DNA from: Clostridia bacterium
GTDB taxonomy: Bacteria > Bacillota > Clostridia > Christensenellales > DTU072
Direction: 5' to 3'
Assembly: GCA_017504305.1 (NCBI GenBank)
Contig: JAFVRJ010000017.1
Coordinates: 1 to 35,461 of the forward strand
DNA length: 35,461 nucleotides
This document shows, one piece after another, positions 8,006-18,890 of this stretch (positions are counted from its first letter, which is position 1; the number at the start of each line of letters is the position of its first letter). A model generated the notes under the pieces. That model searched no databases and had not been told where the DNA came from. It saw only the letters and a list, made by a program, of their open reading frames with translations. Both the position numbers and the translations under genes were made by a program.

Positions 8006-9628
8006 ATGAGGGGTAGTCGTTTACAACTTGCTTTCGGCACCGAAGTTATATACGACGATGCCGAATTTTACGTTGGCGAAACCGATAAAGTTGGCATAGT
8101 CGGCGTTAACGGAGCGGGTAAAACCACCCTATTTCGCGTTATCTTAAAGGAACAAGAGCTGGACGGCGGACAAATCGTCACCGGCAACGCTCGTATTGGA
8201 TATCTTCCGCAAGAAATCGATTTTTCAGATAGAGAAAAAACCGTTTGGGATTATCTTTTCGACGCGCGCCCAATAAAGAAAACGGAAGCGGAACTTAACG
8301 ACGTTTACGATAGACTTGCAACCGCCGAGGGCGAAGAACAGGCATATCTTCTCGAACGCATGGAAAAACTTCAAGCACGGCTTGAAGAAATGGACGTTTA
8401 TAACGCAGAAGGATTACTTCTCGATTTAATCTCATCTATGCATATCGATGATAGCTTACTCGATATGCGACTCGGCGACCTATCGGGCGGACAAAAGTCC
8501 AAGATTGCCTTTGCTCACGTTTTATATTCCAAACCGCAAATTCTTTTGCTTGACGAGCCTACCAACCACCTCGACGTACACACCAAGGCGTTCGTTACCG
8601 ATTTTATAAAGAACTATAAAGGTAGCGTTCTAATCATAAGCCACGACGTCGACTTTTTGAACACCGTTGTTAATAAGATATTGTTCGTCAACAAAACCAC
8701 CCACAAAATGAAGGTTTACGACGGCAACTACACTACTTTTAAACGTAAGTATGCCCAAGAACAGGTTTTAAAAGAGTTGCGCATCACGCAACAAGAGCAA
8801 GAGATCAAAAAGTTAACCGATTTCATACAAAAAGCTCGCCAAGCATCGCGCACCAACCACAACCTTAAAAGGATGGGATTTGATAGAGAAGCAAAGCTTC
8901 AAAAAGCTATTGCCAACCTCGAAAAACGGGATAAAGTCTATATGCACTTGAAGCTGAAGCTCGACCCCAAGCGGGAGTGTGGTAAGGTGCCACTTGAAGT
9001 TAGCAATCTACGCTTCCACTATCCTTTTAAAGAAAATCTTTACGATAATTTGTCTTTTGCCTTGACTTCAGGCGAAAGATTTTTGATAGTCGGCGAAAAC
9101 GGTGCCGGCAAATCTACCTTATTAAAGCTTATAGTCGGAGCCCTTGCACCGGACAAAGGGGAAATTAAGTTTAGCCAAAAGACGGATATTGCCTATTACG
9201 CACAAGAGCTTGAGCTACTCAATGAAAACCTCAACGTTTTCGATAACACCGAGTGCGACGGTTATAGCGATTTGCAACGCCGTAACATACTCGGCAACTT
9301 CCTATTCCAAGGCGATACGGTATTTAAAAAGGTATCGGTACTTTCACCCGGCGAAAAAGCAAGGATTGCATTATGTAAACTGCTCTTACAGCGCGCAAAC
9401 CTTCTTATCCTCGACGAGCCAACCAACCACTTGGATCCCGATACCCAAGCTATCATTGGCGAAAACTTCCGCGACTATACTGGAACGATACTGCTTGTAA
9501 GCCACAATCCCGAATTCGTAGAGCAAGTTGGTATTACGCGTATGTTGATTTTGCCGGAAGGTAAGATAATCGAGTACTCTCGCGAACTCCTCCAATATTA
9601 TTATATTATGAATACGGATTTAATGTAA
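8006..9628 (+). CDS. ABC-F family ATPase (translation factor-like)
   Basis: A 540-aa protein with two ABC ATPase domains and no membrane segments, as in ABC-F proteins that act on ribosomes. Domain 1 has Walker A GVNGAGKT (33-40), signature LSGGQ (159-163) and LLLDEPTNHLD. The linker is a charged helix rich in Q, E and K (about 245-300). Domain 2 has GENGAGKST, a degenerate signature LSPGEK and LLILDEPTNHLD. The subfamily, and whether it confers antibiotic protection, cannot be told by eye. The N-terminus is a few residues short of typical members. The ATG follows the tsaD stop by 6 nt in the same frame with no Shine-Dalgarno, so it depends on reinitiation or stop read-through. Transcription ends in the duplicated terminator. 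Confidence 0.94.
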   Translation: MRGSRLQLAFGTEVIYDDAEFYVGETDKVGIVGVNGAGKTTLFRVILKEQELDGGQIVTGNARIGYLPQEIDFSDREKTVWDYLFDARPIKKTEAELNDVYDRLATAEGEEQAYLLERMEKLQARLEEMDVYNAEGLLLDLISSMHIDDSLLDMRLGDLSGGQKSKIAFAHVLYSKPQILLLDEPTNHLDVHTKAFVTDFIKNYKGSVLIISHDVDFLNTVVNKILFVNKTTHKMKVYDGNYTTFKRKYAQEQVLKELRITQQEQEIKKLTDFIQKARQASRTNHNLKRMGFDREAKLQKAIANLEKRDKVYMHLKLKLDPKRECGKVPLEVSNLRFHYPFKENLYDNLSFALTSGERFLIVGENGAGKSTLLKLIVGALAPDKGEIKFSQKTDIAYYAQELELLNENLNVFDNTECDGYSDLQRRNILGNFLFQGDTVFKKVSVLSPGEKARIALCKLLLQRANLLILDEPTNHLDPDTQAIIGENFRDYTGTILLVSHNPEFVEQVGITRMLILPEGKIIEYSRELLQYYYIMNTDLM

Positions 9629-9631
9629 AAT

Positions 9632-9733
9632 ATAAAGAACGAGTATAAACAAAAATCCCCCCCTGCCGAGAGCTTACTAACTCGTACGTGAACAAGGGGG
9701 GATTTGTTTTACGAAGTTATTTGCTAAAATAAC
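9632..9733. repeat. Direct repeat, copy 1, of convergent terminator cassette
   Basis: This ~100-bp unit shares its outer parts with copy 2 (9758-9857). The left end is ATAAAGAACGAG-y-ATAAA-y-AAAA and the right end is TTTGTTTT-r-CGAAGTTATTTGC followed by TAAAATAAC. The inside, a G/C-rich hairpin, differs in sequence. The right end matches the last codons and stop of metK, which lie in copy 2, so copy 1 looks like a duplication that includes the metK 3' end. Confidence 0.85.
9651..9710. terminator. Bidirectional terminator 1 between the ABC-F gene and metK
   Basis: AAATCCCCCC (9653-9662) pairs with GGGGGGATTT (9696-9705) around a 33-nt loop, followed by TTTGTTTT on the plus strand and by T's on the minus strand. 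It can end transcription from the ABC-F operon and, as a second stop, from metK. Confidence 0.8.
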
Positions 9734-9757
9734 TCACGGTTAAAAGCGTTAGTTTAG

Positions 9758-9857
9758 ATAAAGAACGAGCATAAATAAAAAAGCCACCGATGGGAGTGTA
9801 CTATAGCGTACATGACCGAGGTGGCGTTTGTTTTGCGAAGTTATTTGCTAAAATAAC
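9758..9857. repeat. Direct repeat, copy 2, overlapping the metK 3' end
   Basis: Same outer blocks as copy 1 but with an unrelated hairpin core. The right block (GTTATTTGC-TAAAATAAC on the plus strand, itself a 7-bp inverted repeat) contains the metK stop codon at 9848-9850, so part of the repeat is coding sequence. Confidence 0.85.
9779..9834. terminator. Bidirectional terminator 2, directly after metK
   Basis: GCCACC (9783-9788) pairs with GGTGGC (9820-9825), flanked by A's on the left and TTTGTTTT on the right. Inside the loop TGTAC and GTACA add a second 5-bp stem. It serves as the first terminator for metK on the minus strand and the second for the ABC-F operon on the plus strand. Confidence 0.8.
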
Positions 9858-11017
9858 GCTTTTAAAGCTTCTACTTTATCAAGGCGTTCCCAACTATACT
9901 CCGCCTTACCAAAATGGCCGTAGGATGCGGTATCAAAGTATTGAGGTTTGCGAAGATCGAGAGAGTCGATAATTGCTTTGGGACGGAAGTCGAATACTAA
10001 AGGAAGCTTTTCAGCAATAAGCTCGTCACTTACCTTGCCGGTGCCGTAGGTATTAACTACGATGGAAACGGGCTTTGCCTTACCGATAGCGTATGCAAGT
10101 TGAATTTCGCATTTATCGGCAAGGCCAGATGCAACTATGTTCTTTGCGCAATAGCGTGCATAGTATGCGGCACTCCTATCAACCTTCGTGGGGTCCTTAC
10201 CGCTAAACGCGCCACCGCCGTGACCACACGCTCCGCCGTATGTGTCGACAATAATCTTTCTACCGGTAAGACCACTATCCCCTGCCGGTCCGCCTATAAC
10301 GAAACGTCCGGTAGGATTGATGTAATACTTGGTGTTCTCGTCAACGAGTTCAGCGGGAATAACCTTATCGATTACCTCGCGCTTAACGTCCTTGCGTAAG
10401 GTTTCCATATCGATTTCGGGTGCGTGTTGAGTTGATAAAACAACCGCTTCAACCCTCTTTGCGGTACCGTTATCGTACTCTACGGTTACCTGACCTTTGC
10501 CATCCGGACGCAAATAGTCCAAAATGCCTTCCTTGCGAACGTCGGCAAGTTTCTTGCACATTTTGTGCGAAAGCTCTAAAGGTAAAGGTAGGTAGCTTTC
10601 CGTTTCATTGGTAGCGTAACCAAACATCATACCTTGATCGCCTGCACCGACGGTGTCGTAATCATCACCACCCTCGCGATGTTCTAACGAGCTGTTTACG
10701 CCCATAGCGATATCGGCGGATTGCTCGTCGATAGCAACGGTAATTGCACAACTCTTATAATCAAAGCCGAGCTCGGAGCGATCGTAACCGATCTTGCGGA
10801 TGGTATCTCTTACAATGCCGGGGATGTCTGCATAACCCTTATGCAAAGTGATTTCGCCCATAACGAAAACCATGCCGGTAGTAACTGCAGTTTCGCATGC
10901 GACTCTGCAGTACGGATCAAGCTTTAACATTGCGTCCAAAACGGCATCGCTAATTTGGTCTGCGACCTTGTCGGGATGCCCTTCTGTAACGCTTTCACAA
11001 GTAAATAATTTTTTCAT
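9848..11017 (-). CDS. metK: S-adenosylmethionine synthetase
   Basis: MetK makes S-adenosylmethionine from methionine and ATP. The 389-aa protein has [11 protein letters not shown] (11-21), the [12 protein letters not shown] nucleotide loop and [18 protein letters not shown] near the middle, all hallmarks of the family. I chose the ATG at 11017 ([13 protein letters not shown]). The frame can be extended to a TTG at 11041, but the added eight residues match nothing. Only a weak GGAAA precedes the ATG. It follows rpoC by 57 bp with no promoter of its own that I can defend, so it is probably co-transcribed with rpoBC. No SAM riboswitch is present in this short gap. Confidence 0.97.
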   Translation of the reverse strand: MKKLFTCESVTEGHPDKVADQISDAVLDAMLKLDPYCRVACETAVTTGMVFVMGEITLHKGYADIPGIVRDTIRKIGYDRSELGFDYKSCAITVAIDEQSADIAMGVNSSLEHREGGDDYDTVGAGDQGMMFGYATNETESYLPLPLELSHKMCKKLADVRKEGILDYLRPDGKGQVTVEYDNGTAKRVEAVVLSTQHAPEIDMETLRKDVKREVIDKVIPAELVDENTKYYINPTGRFVIGGPAGDSGLTGRKIIVDTYGGACGHGGGAFSGKDPTKVDRSAAYYARYCAKNIVASGLADKCEIQLAYAIGKAKPVSIVVNTYGTGKVSDELIAEKLPLVFDFRPKAIIDSLDLRKPQYFDTASYGHFGKAEYSWERLDKVEALKALF

Positions 11018-11043
11018 ATCGTATTTCCGTTTTAGAGTCAAGA

Positions 11044-11062
11044 GGCGGTTGTTATAACCGCC
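11044..11062 (-). other. Hairpin between rpoC and metK
   Basis: GGCGGTT (11044-11050) pairs with AACCGCC (11056-11062) around a 5-nt loop. On the minus strand it is not followed by a U-tract, so it is more likely a processing or stability stem than a terminator. Confidence 0.5.
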
Positions 11063-11074
11063 CCTATCCTTTTA

Positions 11075-14000
11075 TTAGTTGTTTTCTTCGCTTGCAATAT
11101 CTAAATCGAAATCATCGTAATCGTCAAAGAGCAAGGGCTTTTCTTCAAGAACTGCTTGTTCGTTGCCTTGAGATACCTTTTCGAGGGATATATTGCGATA
11201 GCACTTCATGCCGGTACCTGCAGGGATGAGCTTACCGATAATGACGTTTTCCTTAAGACCTACGAAGTGGTCAACCTTGGAGCGAATAGCTGCGTCAACA
11301 AGAACTCTGGTGGTTTCTTGGAAGGATGCTGCCGATAAGAAGGACTCGGTTGCAAGAGATGCCTTGGTGATACCAAGAAGAATTCTCTTACCGTTTGCGG
11401 GCATTCCGCCTTCTTCAAGAACTCTTTCGTTTTCTTCTTCCATTCTGTTGAGGTCTACTACCTCGTTTAAGAGTAAGTTAGTGTCGTTAGGCTCGGTGAT
11501 CTTAACCTTGCGGAGCATTTGACGTACGATAACCTCGATGTGTTTATCTTGGATATTAACACCGTTCGAGCGATATGCGGATTGTACTTCACGAATCATA
11601 GATTCTTGTACGCCTTGAACACCCTTGGTACGTAAGGTATCTTGGGGATAGATGCTACCAACCATCAACGGATCGCCTGCTTCAACGGTGTCGCCTTCTT
11701 TAACAAGAAGTTTTGCGCCGTGAGGAATCTTATAATCGAGCGTATTGTCTGCGCCGGTTACGGTAACGATCCACATGGTCTTTTCATCGTTCTCTTTGAT
11801 GCTTACAACACCCTTAAGAGTGGTAACGGTTGCTTTGCCCTTCGGGGTACGTGCTTCGAAAAGTTCTTCAACACGGGGAAGACCTTGAGTGATGTCGGCG
11901 TTGGTTGCAATACCACCGGTGTGGAAGGTACGCATCGTAAGCTGGGTACCAGGTTCACCGATTGATTGTGCTGCGATAATACCAACTGCTTCGCCAATCT
12001 TAACTTTGTTCCAACTGGACATGTTAGCGCCGTAGCACTTTGCACATACGCCTTGTTTTGCCTTACAGGTGAGGACGGAACGAATCTTAACTTCTTCAAC
12101 GCCTGCCTTTTCGATAGCAACTGCTTGATCCTCGGAAATGAGGGTGTCTGCTGCTACGATAACCTCGCCGGTGGTGGGGTTAATGATATCGGTAATGGAG
12201 AATCTACCTGCGATTCTTTCCTTGAGGCTCTCGATGAGACCGCCTGCGCTATCTTTAATAGCCTTAACGGTGAAGCCTCTGGTATCGCCACAGTCGTCAT
12301 CCTTAATAATAACGTCGTGTGCAACGTCTACAAGACGACGGGTAAGGTAACCAGAGTCAGCGGTCTTAAGTGCGGTATCTGCACCACCCTTACGAGCACC
12401 GTGCGACGAGATGAAGTACTCGAGAACGGAAAGGCCTTCACGGAAGGAGCTCTTAACAGGAATTTCAATAACTTTACCGGTCGGGTCGTTCATCAAACCA
12501 CGCATACCGGAAAGTTGCTTAATTTGTTGCATGCTACCACGAGCGCCGGAGTCAGCCATCATCCAAATGGGGTTGGACTTATCGGTTTCTTTAAAGTTCT
12601 TTTCGAGGTCGTCTGCAACGTCCTTGGTTGCTTTTGCCCATACGTTAACGGTTTCTTCATATCTTTCGTCTTCGGTAAGTAGACCACGACGGAATCTCTT
12701 TTCGATAGCGTGTACTTCGTCTTCAGCGGCTTTGAGAAGAGCCTTTTTGTTATCGGAAATCTTCATATCGAAAACGCTGGTGGTGATAGCACCGATGGTG
12801 GAGTACTTAAAGCCGGTTGCCTTAATCTTATCGAGAACTTTAGATACTACGGTCGAGCCCTTGAGCTTGAAGCATCTCTCAACGATTTGAGAAAGTTGCT
12901 TTTTGCCGATGGGGTTTTCGCCGTTGATGTGGTTAACTTCAAAGTCGAGCATGGTCTCGGGATTGGTGCGATCGCAGAATCCGAGGTCTTGCGGTAAGGA
13001 CTCGTTGAATATAATTCTACCAACGGTAACAGGTATAAGCTTCTTATAAACCATACCGTCAACTTCCTTGGTAACTCTAACTTCGATTTTGGCTTGAAGA
13101 TCAATGTCCCCTACTTGGTAAGCCATCTTTGCTTCTTCAGCGTTGATGAACTTACGGCCTTCGCCTTTAGCGCCGGGCTTGATTTGGGTGAGGTAGTAAG
13201 AACCGATAACCATGTCTTGCGTGGGGCTCAAAATCGGCTTACCGTCGGAAAGCTTAAGAACGTTGTTGGTGGAAAGCATCAAGAAACGTGCTTCTACTTG
13301 AGCTGCGATCGAAAGCGGTACGTGAACAGGCATTTGGTCGCCGTCGAAGTCTGCGTTGAACGCCGAGCAAACCAACGGGTGGAGTTTAATAGCTCTGCCT
13401 TCTACGAGAACAGGTTCGAAAGCTTGGATACCCAAACGGTGCAACGTGGGAGCACGGTTGAGGAGTACCGGGTGATCTTTGATAACGTCTTCGAGGATGT
13501 CCCAGATTTGAGATTTGCCTCTTGCAACAGCGTTTTTAGCGCTCTTGATGTTTTGGCAGATGCCGAGTTCAACGAGCTTACGGAATACAAAGGGCTTGAA
13601 GAGCTCGATAGCCATTTCTTTGGGAAGACCACATTGGTAAAGCTTAAGTTCGGGACCTACAACGATAACCGAACGGCCGGAGTAGTCAACACGCTTACCG
13701 AGGAGGTTTTGACGGAAGCGACCTTGCTTACCGCGTAACATATCGGATAAGGATTTAAGACTTCTGTTGCCGGGGCCGGTAACGGATTTACCGTGCTTGC
13801 CGTTGTCGATAAGAGCGTCAACTGCTTCTTGGAGCATACGCTTTTCGTTACGAACAACGATATCGGGAGCACCGCTTTCAACCATCTTCTTGAGGCGGTT
13901 GTTACGGTTGATAACTCTACGATAAAGGTCGTTTAAGTCGGAGGTTGCAAATCTACCGCCGTCGAGTTGAACCATAGGACGAAGATCCGGAGGAATAACG

Positions 14001-14695
14001 GGGAGAACGTCGAGAACCATCCACTCGGGGTTGTTGCCCGATACGCGGAAAGCTTCAACTATGTCAAGACGTTTTGCAGCCTTAAGTTGCTTATTGCCAG
14101 TGGAAGTAGCAACGATTTCCTTTAATTCCTTGCTCTCTGCTTCGAGATCGATGTCGTGGAGAAGAATCTTAAAGGCTTCAGCACCCATACCTACTTTGAA
14201 GGTGTTGCCGAACTTTTCGAGTGCCTCGCGGTACTCGTCGTCTTTGATAACTTGCTTCTTGAAGAAGTCGGTGGGACCGGGATCAAGTACTACAAAAGCA
14301 GCATAGTAGATAACTTGCTCTACTTGCTTGGGGCTCATGTTGAGGATAGCACTGATACGGCTGGGTACGCCACGGAAGTACCAAATGTGTGCAACGGGAG
14401 AAGCAAGCTCGATATGGCCCATTCTCTCACGACGCACCTTGGACTTGGTAACTTCAACACCGCACTTGTCGCAGATGGTGCCTTTGAAGCGTACTCTCTT
14501 GTACTTACCGCAGTGGCACTCGTAATCTTTGGTAGGTCCAAAGATTTTTTCGCAGAACAAGCCGTCTTTTTCCGGTTTTTGAGTTCTATAGTTGATAGTC
14601 TCGGGCTTGGTAACTTCGCCACGGGACCACTCTCTTATTTTTTCGGGAGAGGCTAAAGAAATTTGCATCGCGTCAAAGCTGTTAATTTCTATCAT
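11075..14695 (-). CDS. rpoC: DNA-directed RNA polymerase subunit beta'
   Basis: The beta' subunit carries the catalytic magnesium site of RNA polymerase. The 1206-aa protein has the N-terminal zinc ribbon (C60, C62, C75, C78), the active-site NADFDGDQM with D449, D451 and D453, and the second zinc cluster ([13 protein letters not shown]) towards the C-terminus. Length suits a Firmicutes protein without large lineage insertions. The ATG follows GGAGG at 7 nt, 15 bp after the rpoB stop. It ends in an acidic tail ([16 protein letters not shown]), like rpoB. Long frames on the opposite strand are codon-bias shadows. Confidence 0.99.
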   Translation of the reverse strand: MIEINSFDAMQISLASPEKIREWSRGEVTKPETINYRTQKPEKDGLFCEKIFGPTKDYECHCGKYKRVRFKGTICDKCGVEVTKSKVRRERMGHIELASPVAHIWYFRGVPSRISAILNMSPKQVEQVIYYAAFVVLDPGPTDFFKKQVIKDDEYREALEKFGNTFKVGMGAEAFKILLHDIDLEAESKELKEIVATSTGNKQLKAAKRLDIVEAFRVSGNNPEWMVLDVLPVIPPDLRPMVQLDGGRFATSDLNDLYRRVINRNNRLKKMVESGAPDIVVRNEKRMLQEAVDALIDNGKHGKSVTGPGNRSLKSLSDMLRGKQGRFRQNLLGKRVDYSGRSVIVVGPELKLYQCGLPKEMAIELFKPFVFRKLVELGICQNIKSAKNAVARGKSQIWDILEDVIKDHPVLLNRAPTLHRLGIQAFEPVLVEGRAIKLHPLVCSAFNADFDGDQMPVHVPLSIAAQVEARFLMLSTNNVLKLSDGKPILSPTQDMVIGSYYLTQIKPGAKGEGRKFINAEEAKMAYQVGDIDLQAKIEVRVTKEVDGMVYKKLIPVTVGRIIFNESLPQDLGFCDRTNPETMLDFEVNHINGENPIGKKQLSQIVERCFKLKGSTVVSKVLDKIKATGFKYSTIGAITTSVFDMKISDNKKALLKAAEDEVHAIEKRFRRGLLTEDERYEETVNVWAKATKDVADDLEKNFKETDKSNPIWMMADSGARGSMQQIKQLSGMRGLMNDPTGKVIEIPVKSSFREGLSVLEYFISSHGARKGGADTALKTADSGYLTRRLVDVAHDVIIKDDDCGDTRGFTVKAIKDSAGGLIESLKERIAGRFSITDIINPTTGEVIVAADTLISEDQAVAIEKAGVEEVKIRSVLTCKAKQGVCAKCYGANMSSWNKVKIGEAVGIIAAQSIGEPGTQLTMRTFHTGGIATNADITQGLPRVEELFEARTPKGKATVTTLKGVVSIKENDEKTMWIVTVTGADNTLDYKIPHGAKLLVKEGDTVEAGDPLMVGSIYPQDTLRTKGVQGVQESMIREVQSAYRSNGVNIQDKHIEVIVRQMLRKVKITEPNDTNLLLNEVVDLNRMEEENERVLEEGGMPANGKRILLGITKASLATESFLSAASFQETTRVLVDAAIRSKVDHFVGLKENVIIGKLIPAGTGMKCYRNISLEKVSQGNEQAVLEEKPLLFDDYDDFDLDIASEENN

Positions 14696-14710
14696 ACTTA
14701 TACCTCCTAA

Positions 14711-17700
14711 TTATTCTTCGTCGTCGCCAAACTCTTTGAGGAGTAAAGATGCTCCGTCAGAGTAGTTGTCGTCGTCATCGTCGTCGATAAGACTGCCTAC
14801 GCTATAGCCTGCAACGTCGTCGTCTTCGTCGAACATGCTATCGATAGTAATGCCATCGCTATCTTGTCCACTGAACTCTGCGAACAAGCTGTCGATAGAA
14901 TCATCTTCGAACAAGCTGGTATCAGCGGTATCGCTAATAGCGTCGAGTGAAATATCCATATTATCTTTGCCACCGTCGACGTTAACGTTTTGGATGATAG
15001 GCTCGTAATTATGAGTATCGTCGTCGATTTCGGGAAGATGTACTTCAGCGTTGGTGTCGGTAAGAAGTTTAACGTCCAAGCACAAGCTTTGCATTTCCTT
15101 CTTAAGAACCTTAAATGCTTCGGGTAGACCGGGGCTTGCCATGCTTGCACCGGGCTTGATGATACTATCAAAGATCTTTTGTCTGCCCATAACGTCGTCG
15201 GACTTAACGGTAAGCATTTCTTGCAAAATGTTAGCCGCACCATAAGCTTCGAGTGCCCAAACTTCCATTTCACCGAATCTTTGGCCACCGAATTGTGCCT
15301 TACCGCCAAGAGGTTGTTGGGTTACCAAGCTGTACGGACCAACTGAACGTGCGTGGATCTTATCGTCAACAAGGTGGATAAGCTTGAGCATGTACATATA
15401 ACCAACGGTAACGGGGTTTTCGAACTTCTCACCGGTTCTGCCGTCGTATACTTCGAGCTTACCGTTTTCGGGTAGACCGTTTTCACGGAACATTTCTTGG
15501 ATATCGGTTTCGGTTGCGCCGTCGAATACAGGAGTTGCAACCTTAAGACCTAACATATTGGCAACCAAGCCCAAGTGAACTTCGAGAACTTGTCCGATGT
15601 TCATACGGCTGGGAACGCCCAAGGGGTTAAGTACGATTTGGAGAGGAGTACCATCTGCGAGGAAGGGCATATCTTCTTTGGGAAGTACGCGACTGATAAC
15701 ACCCTTGTTACCGTGACGTCCTGCCATCTTATCGCCAACACCGATCTTTCTCTTTTGAGCGATGTATACTCTAACCATCATGTTAACGCCGGGGCTTAAC
15801 TCGTCCTTGTTAGCTCTGGTGAAGATCTTAACGTCAACAACGGTACCTTCACCACCGTTGGGAACCTTAAGTGAAACGTCTCTTACTTCGCGAGCCTTTT
15901 CGCCGAAGATAGCACGGAGCAATCTTTCTTCAGGAGTAAGTTCGGTTTCGCCCTTCGGGGTAACCTTACCTACGAGGTAGTCGCCTACTCTAACTTCTGC
16001 GCCAACCATTACGATACCGTTTTCGTCAAGATGCTTGAGTACTTCTTCACTTACGTTGGGGATATCGCGAGTAATTTGCTCTGCACCGAGTTTGGTATCA
16101 CGGCACTCGAGTTCGTGCTCTTCAATATGGATGGTGGTGAATACGTCGTGCTTTACGAGTTCTTCCGAAATCAAAATAGCGTCTTCGTAGTTGTAACCTT
16201 CCCAAGTCATAAAGCCGATAAGGATGTTGCGTCCGAGTGCCAACTCACCGTTTTGGGTGGAGGGACCGTCTGCCAAAATTTCATCTGCCTTAACAACTTG
16301 ACCTTTGGTAACAACGGGCTTTTGGTTGATGCAAGTTCCTTGGTTGGAACGTACGAATTTTTGGAGTTCGTAGCTGGTAACGCCCGATGCGCCAAGTACG
16401 TCGATGCGGTCTGCACTTACGTAAGTTACGGTACCTGCTTCTTTAGCAAGGATACATACACCGGAGTCGTGTGCTACAACGTATTCCATACCGGTACCTA
16501 CGATAGGTGCTTCGGGACGGAGTAGCGGAACTGCTTGACGTTGCATGTTCGAGCCCATCAACGCACGGTTTGCGTCGTCGTTCTCAAGGAAGGGAATAAG
16601 CGAAGTAGCTATGGATACTAATTGTTGCGGTGAAACGTCCATATAGTCAACCTTGTCGCTGGAGAACTCTTTAATAGCATCTCTATAACGGCAGGTTACG
16701 CGCTTATTAACGAATTTGCCTTCTTCATCGAGAGGCTCGTTTGCTTGAGCAACAATATATCTATCTTCTTCGTCAGCTGCAAGATACTCAACGATATCGG
16801 TTACCTTGCCGGTAGATTTATCAACCTTGCGGTAAGGAGCTTCGATAAAGCCGTACTCGTTTACCTTTGCGTAAGAAGATAAGGAAGTGATAAGACCAAT
16901 GTTTTGACCTTCAGGAGTCTCGATCGGGCACATTCTACCATAGTGAGAGTGGTGAACGTCACGAACTTCGAAGCCTGCACGTTCTCTATTAAGACCGCCA
17001 GGTCCTAAAGCGGAAAGCTTTCTCTTATGGGTAAGCTCTGCGATGGGGTTGGGTTGGTCCATGAATTGAGAGAGCTGTGAGGAGCCGAAGAACTCTCTGA
17101 TTGCGCTCGATACGGGACGGATATTGATAAGCGAACCGGGGGTTGCTTCTTCGATATCTTGTGCCATCATCCTTTCGCGTACAACTCTTTCGAGACGAGT
17201 CATACCGATACGGAATTGATTTTGTAATAATTCGCCAACAGAACGTACACGACGGTTGGAGAGGTGGTCAATATTGTCCGGAGTGTGGAAGCCACAACGG
17301 AGTTCCTTATTGTAGAAACGCATATTGACGTTATAGCTCATGGTAGCGACGATGTCGTCAATGGAGATGTACTTGAGTACCAAAGCATCCACATTTGCTT
17401 TAATACTTGCTTTTAAGCCTTCCATATCGCCGGCGTGGGCTTCGAGTAAAGGCTTAAGGTTGGGGAAGTATACCTTTTCGGTGATACCGAGTTCGCGAGG
17501 ATCGCAATCAACGTAAGCGCTAAGATCGACGGTATTGTTACCTACTACCTTAACTGCGGGGAGGTTATCCATATCTTGGATGTTCTTAACGTAAACGGAG
17601 TTGATACCTGCGTTTTGTACAGCGATTGCTTGATCTTCCGAAATAACTTCGCCTGCGCTAACGATGATTTCGCCGTCGGCGCTTACGATATCTTCAGCAG

Positions 17701-18580
17701 CAACTTGCTCTGCGATACGGTTTGCGATCGAAAGGTGCTTGTTGAATTTATATCTGCCAACTTTGCTTAAGTCGTAACGACGGGTGTCGAAGAAAATATT
17801 GCTGAGGTGAGAGTCTACTGCGTTGGGAGTGGGAACTTCGCCCGGTCTTAACTTGCGGTAAACTTCGATCTTTGCGGTTTCAACGGAGTTAACGTCGCCG
17901 TCTTTCTTACAGGAAAGAGCTATCATCTCATCGTTGCCAAAGATATCAAGGATTTCTTCGGTGGTTCCGTAACCAAGTGCACGGAGAAGTAAGGTTGCGG
18001 AAATCTTACGGGTACGGTCAACACGTACGCTTAAAGTGCCCGCTGCATCTTGTAAATATTCTAACCAAGCGCCACGAGAAGGAATTACCGTGGTTTCATA
18101 ACGTAAGATACCGTTCTTATCGGCAACACCCTTTGCGGTATAAACGCCAGGGCTACGTACGAGTTGGCTAACAACTACACGTTCTGCACCGTTGATGATG
18201 AAGGTGCCGTTTTCCGTCATTCTCGGGAACTCGCCCATAAATACGTCGGACTCGATAACCTTGCCGGTATCTTTAACGGTCAAACGTACTCTAACGCGGA
18301 GGGGCAACGTGTAGGTTGCATCACGGTTTTTGGATTCTTTTACCGAGTACTTACTCTCACCCTTGAGGTTATGCTCGAGGAATTGGAGTTCGATCTTGTT
18401 GCTGTAATCGGTAATCGGAGAGAAGTCGTCTAAAACCTCACGGATGCCTTGGTTAATAAATGCATCGTAAGACTTCTTTTGGACTTCGATAAGATAGGGA
18501 ATATCGATGATATCTTTGATTTTGCTAAAAGACCATCTTTCAACGTTCCCGCGCTTGATTTTGTGGATTCTTTGAGACAT
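14711..18580 (-). CDS. rpoB: DNA-directed RNA polymerase subunit beta
   Basis: The beta subunit forms much of the RNA polymerase active cleft and binds rifampicin. The 1289-aa protein has the rifampicin region [13 protein letters not shown] with D508, H518 and S523 (E. coli D516, H526, S531), all in the sensitive state, and the [12 protein letters not shown] active-site block. After the usual C-terminal end there is an extension of roughly 100 residues very rich in Asp, Glu and Ser, including a run of six Asp. AAGGAG precedes the ATG at 8 nt. Promoter TTGACA-18-TAAAAT lies about 200 bp upstream. Unlike most bacteria, rplJL is not directly upstream; an island with rplI, ispDF and rqcP lies between. 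Confidence 0.99.
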   Translation of the reverse strand: MSQRIHKIKRGNVERWSFSKIKDIIDIPYLIEVQKKSYDAFINQGIREVLDDFSPITDYSNKIELQFLEHNLKGESKYSVKESKNRDATYTLPLRVRVRLTVKDTGKVIESDVFMGEFPRMTENGTFIINGAERVVVSQLVRSPGVYTAKGVADKNGILRYETTVIPSRGAWLEYLQDAAGTLSVRVDRTRKISATLLLRALGYGTTEEILDIFGNDEMIALSCKKDGDVNSVETAKIEVYRKLRPGEVPTPNAVDSHLSNIFFDTRRYDLSKVGRYKFNKHLSIANRIAEQVAAEDIVSADGEIIVSAGEVISEDQAIAVQNAGINSVYVKNIQDMDNLPAVKVVGNNTVDLSAYVDCDPRELGITEKVYFPNLKPLLEAHAGDMEGLKASIKANVDALVLKYISIDDIVATMSYNVNMRFYNKELRCGFHTPDNIDHLSNRRVRSVGELLQNQFRIGMTRLERVVRERMMAQDIEEATPGSLINIRPVSSAIREFFGSSQLSQFMDQPNPIAELTHKRKLSALGPGGLNRERAGFEVRDVHHSHYGRMCPIETPEGQNIGLITSLSSYAKVNEYGFIEAPYRKVDKSTGKVTDIVEYLAADEEDRYIVAQANEPLDEEGKFVNKRVTCRYRDAIKEFSSDKVDYMDVSPQQLVSIATSLIPFLENDDANRALMGSNMQRQAVPLLRPEAPIVGTGMEYVVAHDSGVCILAKEAGTVTYVSADRIDVLGASGVTSYELQKFVRSNQGTCINQKPVVTKGQVVKADEILADGPSTQNGELALGRNILIGFMTWEGYNYEDAILISEELVKHDVFTTIHIEEHELECRDTKLGAEQITRDIPNVSEEVLKHLDENGIVMVGAEVRVGDYLVGKVTPKGETELTPEERLLRAIFGEKAREVRDVSLKVPNGGEGTVVDVKIFTRANKDELSPGVNMMVRVYIAQKRKIGVGDKMAGRHGNKGVISRVLPKEDMPFLADGTPLQIVLNPLGVPSRMNIGQVLEVHLGLVANMLGLKVATPVFDGATETDIQEMFRENGLPENGKLEVYDGRTGEKFENPVTVGYMYMLKLIHLVDDKIHARSVGPYSLVTQQPLGGKAQFGGQRFGEMEVWALEAYGAANILQEMLTVKSDDVMGRQKIFDSIIKPGASMASPGLPEAFKVLKKEMQSLCLDVKLLTDTNAEVHLPEIDDDTHNYEPIIQNVNVDGGKDNMDISLDAISDTADTSLFEDDSIDSLFAEFSGQDSDGITIDSMFDEDDDVAGYSVGSLIDDDDDDNYSDGASLLLKEFGDDEE

Positions 18581-18609
18581 CTTATACGCTCCTTGTAAAA
18601 ATTTTACTC

Positions 18610-18626
18610 TGATGGTATAACCATCA
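18610..18626 (-). other. Hairpin in the rpoB leader
   Basis: TGATGGT (18610-18616) and ACCATCA (18620-18626) form a 7-bp stem with a 3-nt loop about 15-30 nt upstream of the rpoB ribosome binding site. No U-tract follows. Confidence 0.5.
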
Positions 18627-18772
18627 CCATTTTTGGACTACTTGACAACTTTTTATGTCTTGCGACAAATCAAGCTGTCGATTTTTTGCTATTTTCTGCA
18701 CAAAACACCAAGTTTTTCACACCGTTTTCCAACTACGGCGCATATAAATCCAGTATAATTATGCATTTTACG

Positions 18773-18802
18773 ATTTTACCACCCCTTCGGGAAGGTTGTC
18801 AA
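18773..18802 (-). promoter_or_regulatory. Promoter of rpoB-rpoC
   Basis: Minus-strand TTGACA (18797-18802) and TAAAAT (18773-18778) with an 18-bp spacer. The spacer contains a CCTTC-CC-GAAGG inverted repeat, which could be fortuitous. Confidence 0.75.
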
Positions 18803-18855
18803 GCGATTTAAATTAAAATATAAATAAATATTTATAATATAAATAAGGCAAGTAC

Positions 18856-18884
18856 TTGTTGAAAGGCTCGCGTTGTGCTATAAT
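18856..18884 (+). promoter_or_regulatory. Extended -10 promoter of rqcP (leaderless)
   Basis: TTGTTG (18856-18861), 17-bp spacer, and TATAAT (18879-18884) preceded by TGC. The ATG of the S4 protein begins 6 nt after the -10, so the transcript should start at about the start codon. Confidence 0.8.
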
Positions 18885-18890
18885 CGGAAC

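Larger units (their letters stand above)
18581..18890. other. Divergent intergenic region rpoB / rqcP
   Basis: About 310 bp without a gene. It holds the rpoB promoter and a ~190-nt rpoB leader on the minus strand, a leader hairpin, an AT-only stretch around 18808-18848, and the extended -10 promoter of rqcP. The rpoB leader has no recognisable riboswitch or L10-type structure. Confidence 0.7.

Noticed and set aside
9632..9857. CRISPR-like repeats
   Set aside because: There are only two units, the repeat parts flank hairpins instead of spacers, and one overlaps metK.
11018..11041. TTG start adding eight residues to MetK
   Set aside because: The ATG at 11017 gives the family's normal N-terminus; the extra residues match nothing.
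11018..11074. SAM riboswitch before metK
   Set aside because: Only 57 bp separate rpoC and metK, with a simple stem; too short for any SAM riboswitch.
11966..13738. Long plus-strand reading frames opposite rpoC (about 240 and 215 aa)
   Set aside because: Codon-bias shadows of rpoC: no ribosome binding sites, no known domains, and the rpoC frame is unquestionable.
18873..18890. TTG start for the S4 protein
   Set aside because: It would place the TATAAT box inside the gene, and the ATG at 18891 matches the RqcP family start.
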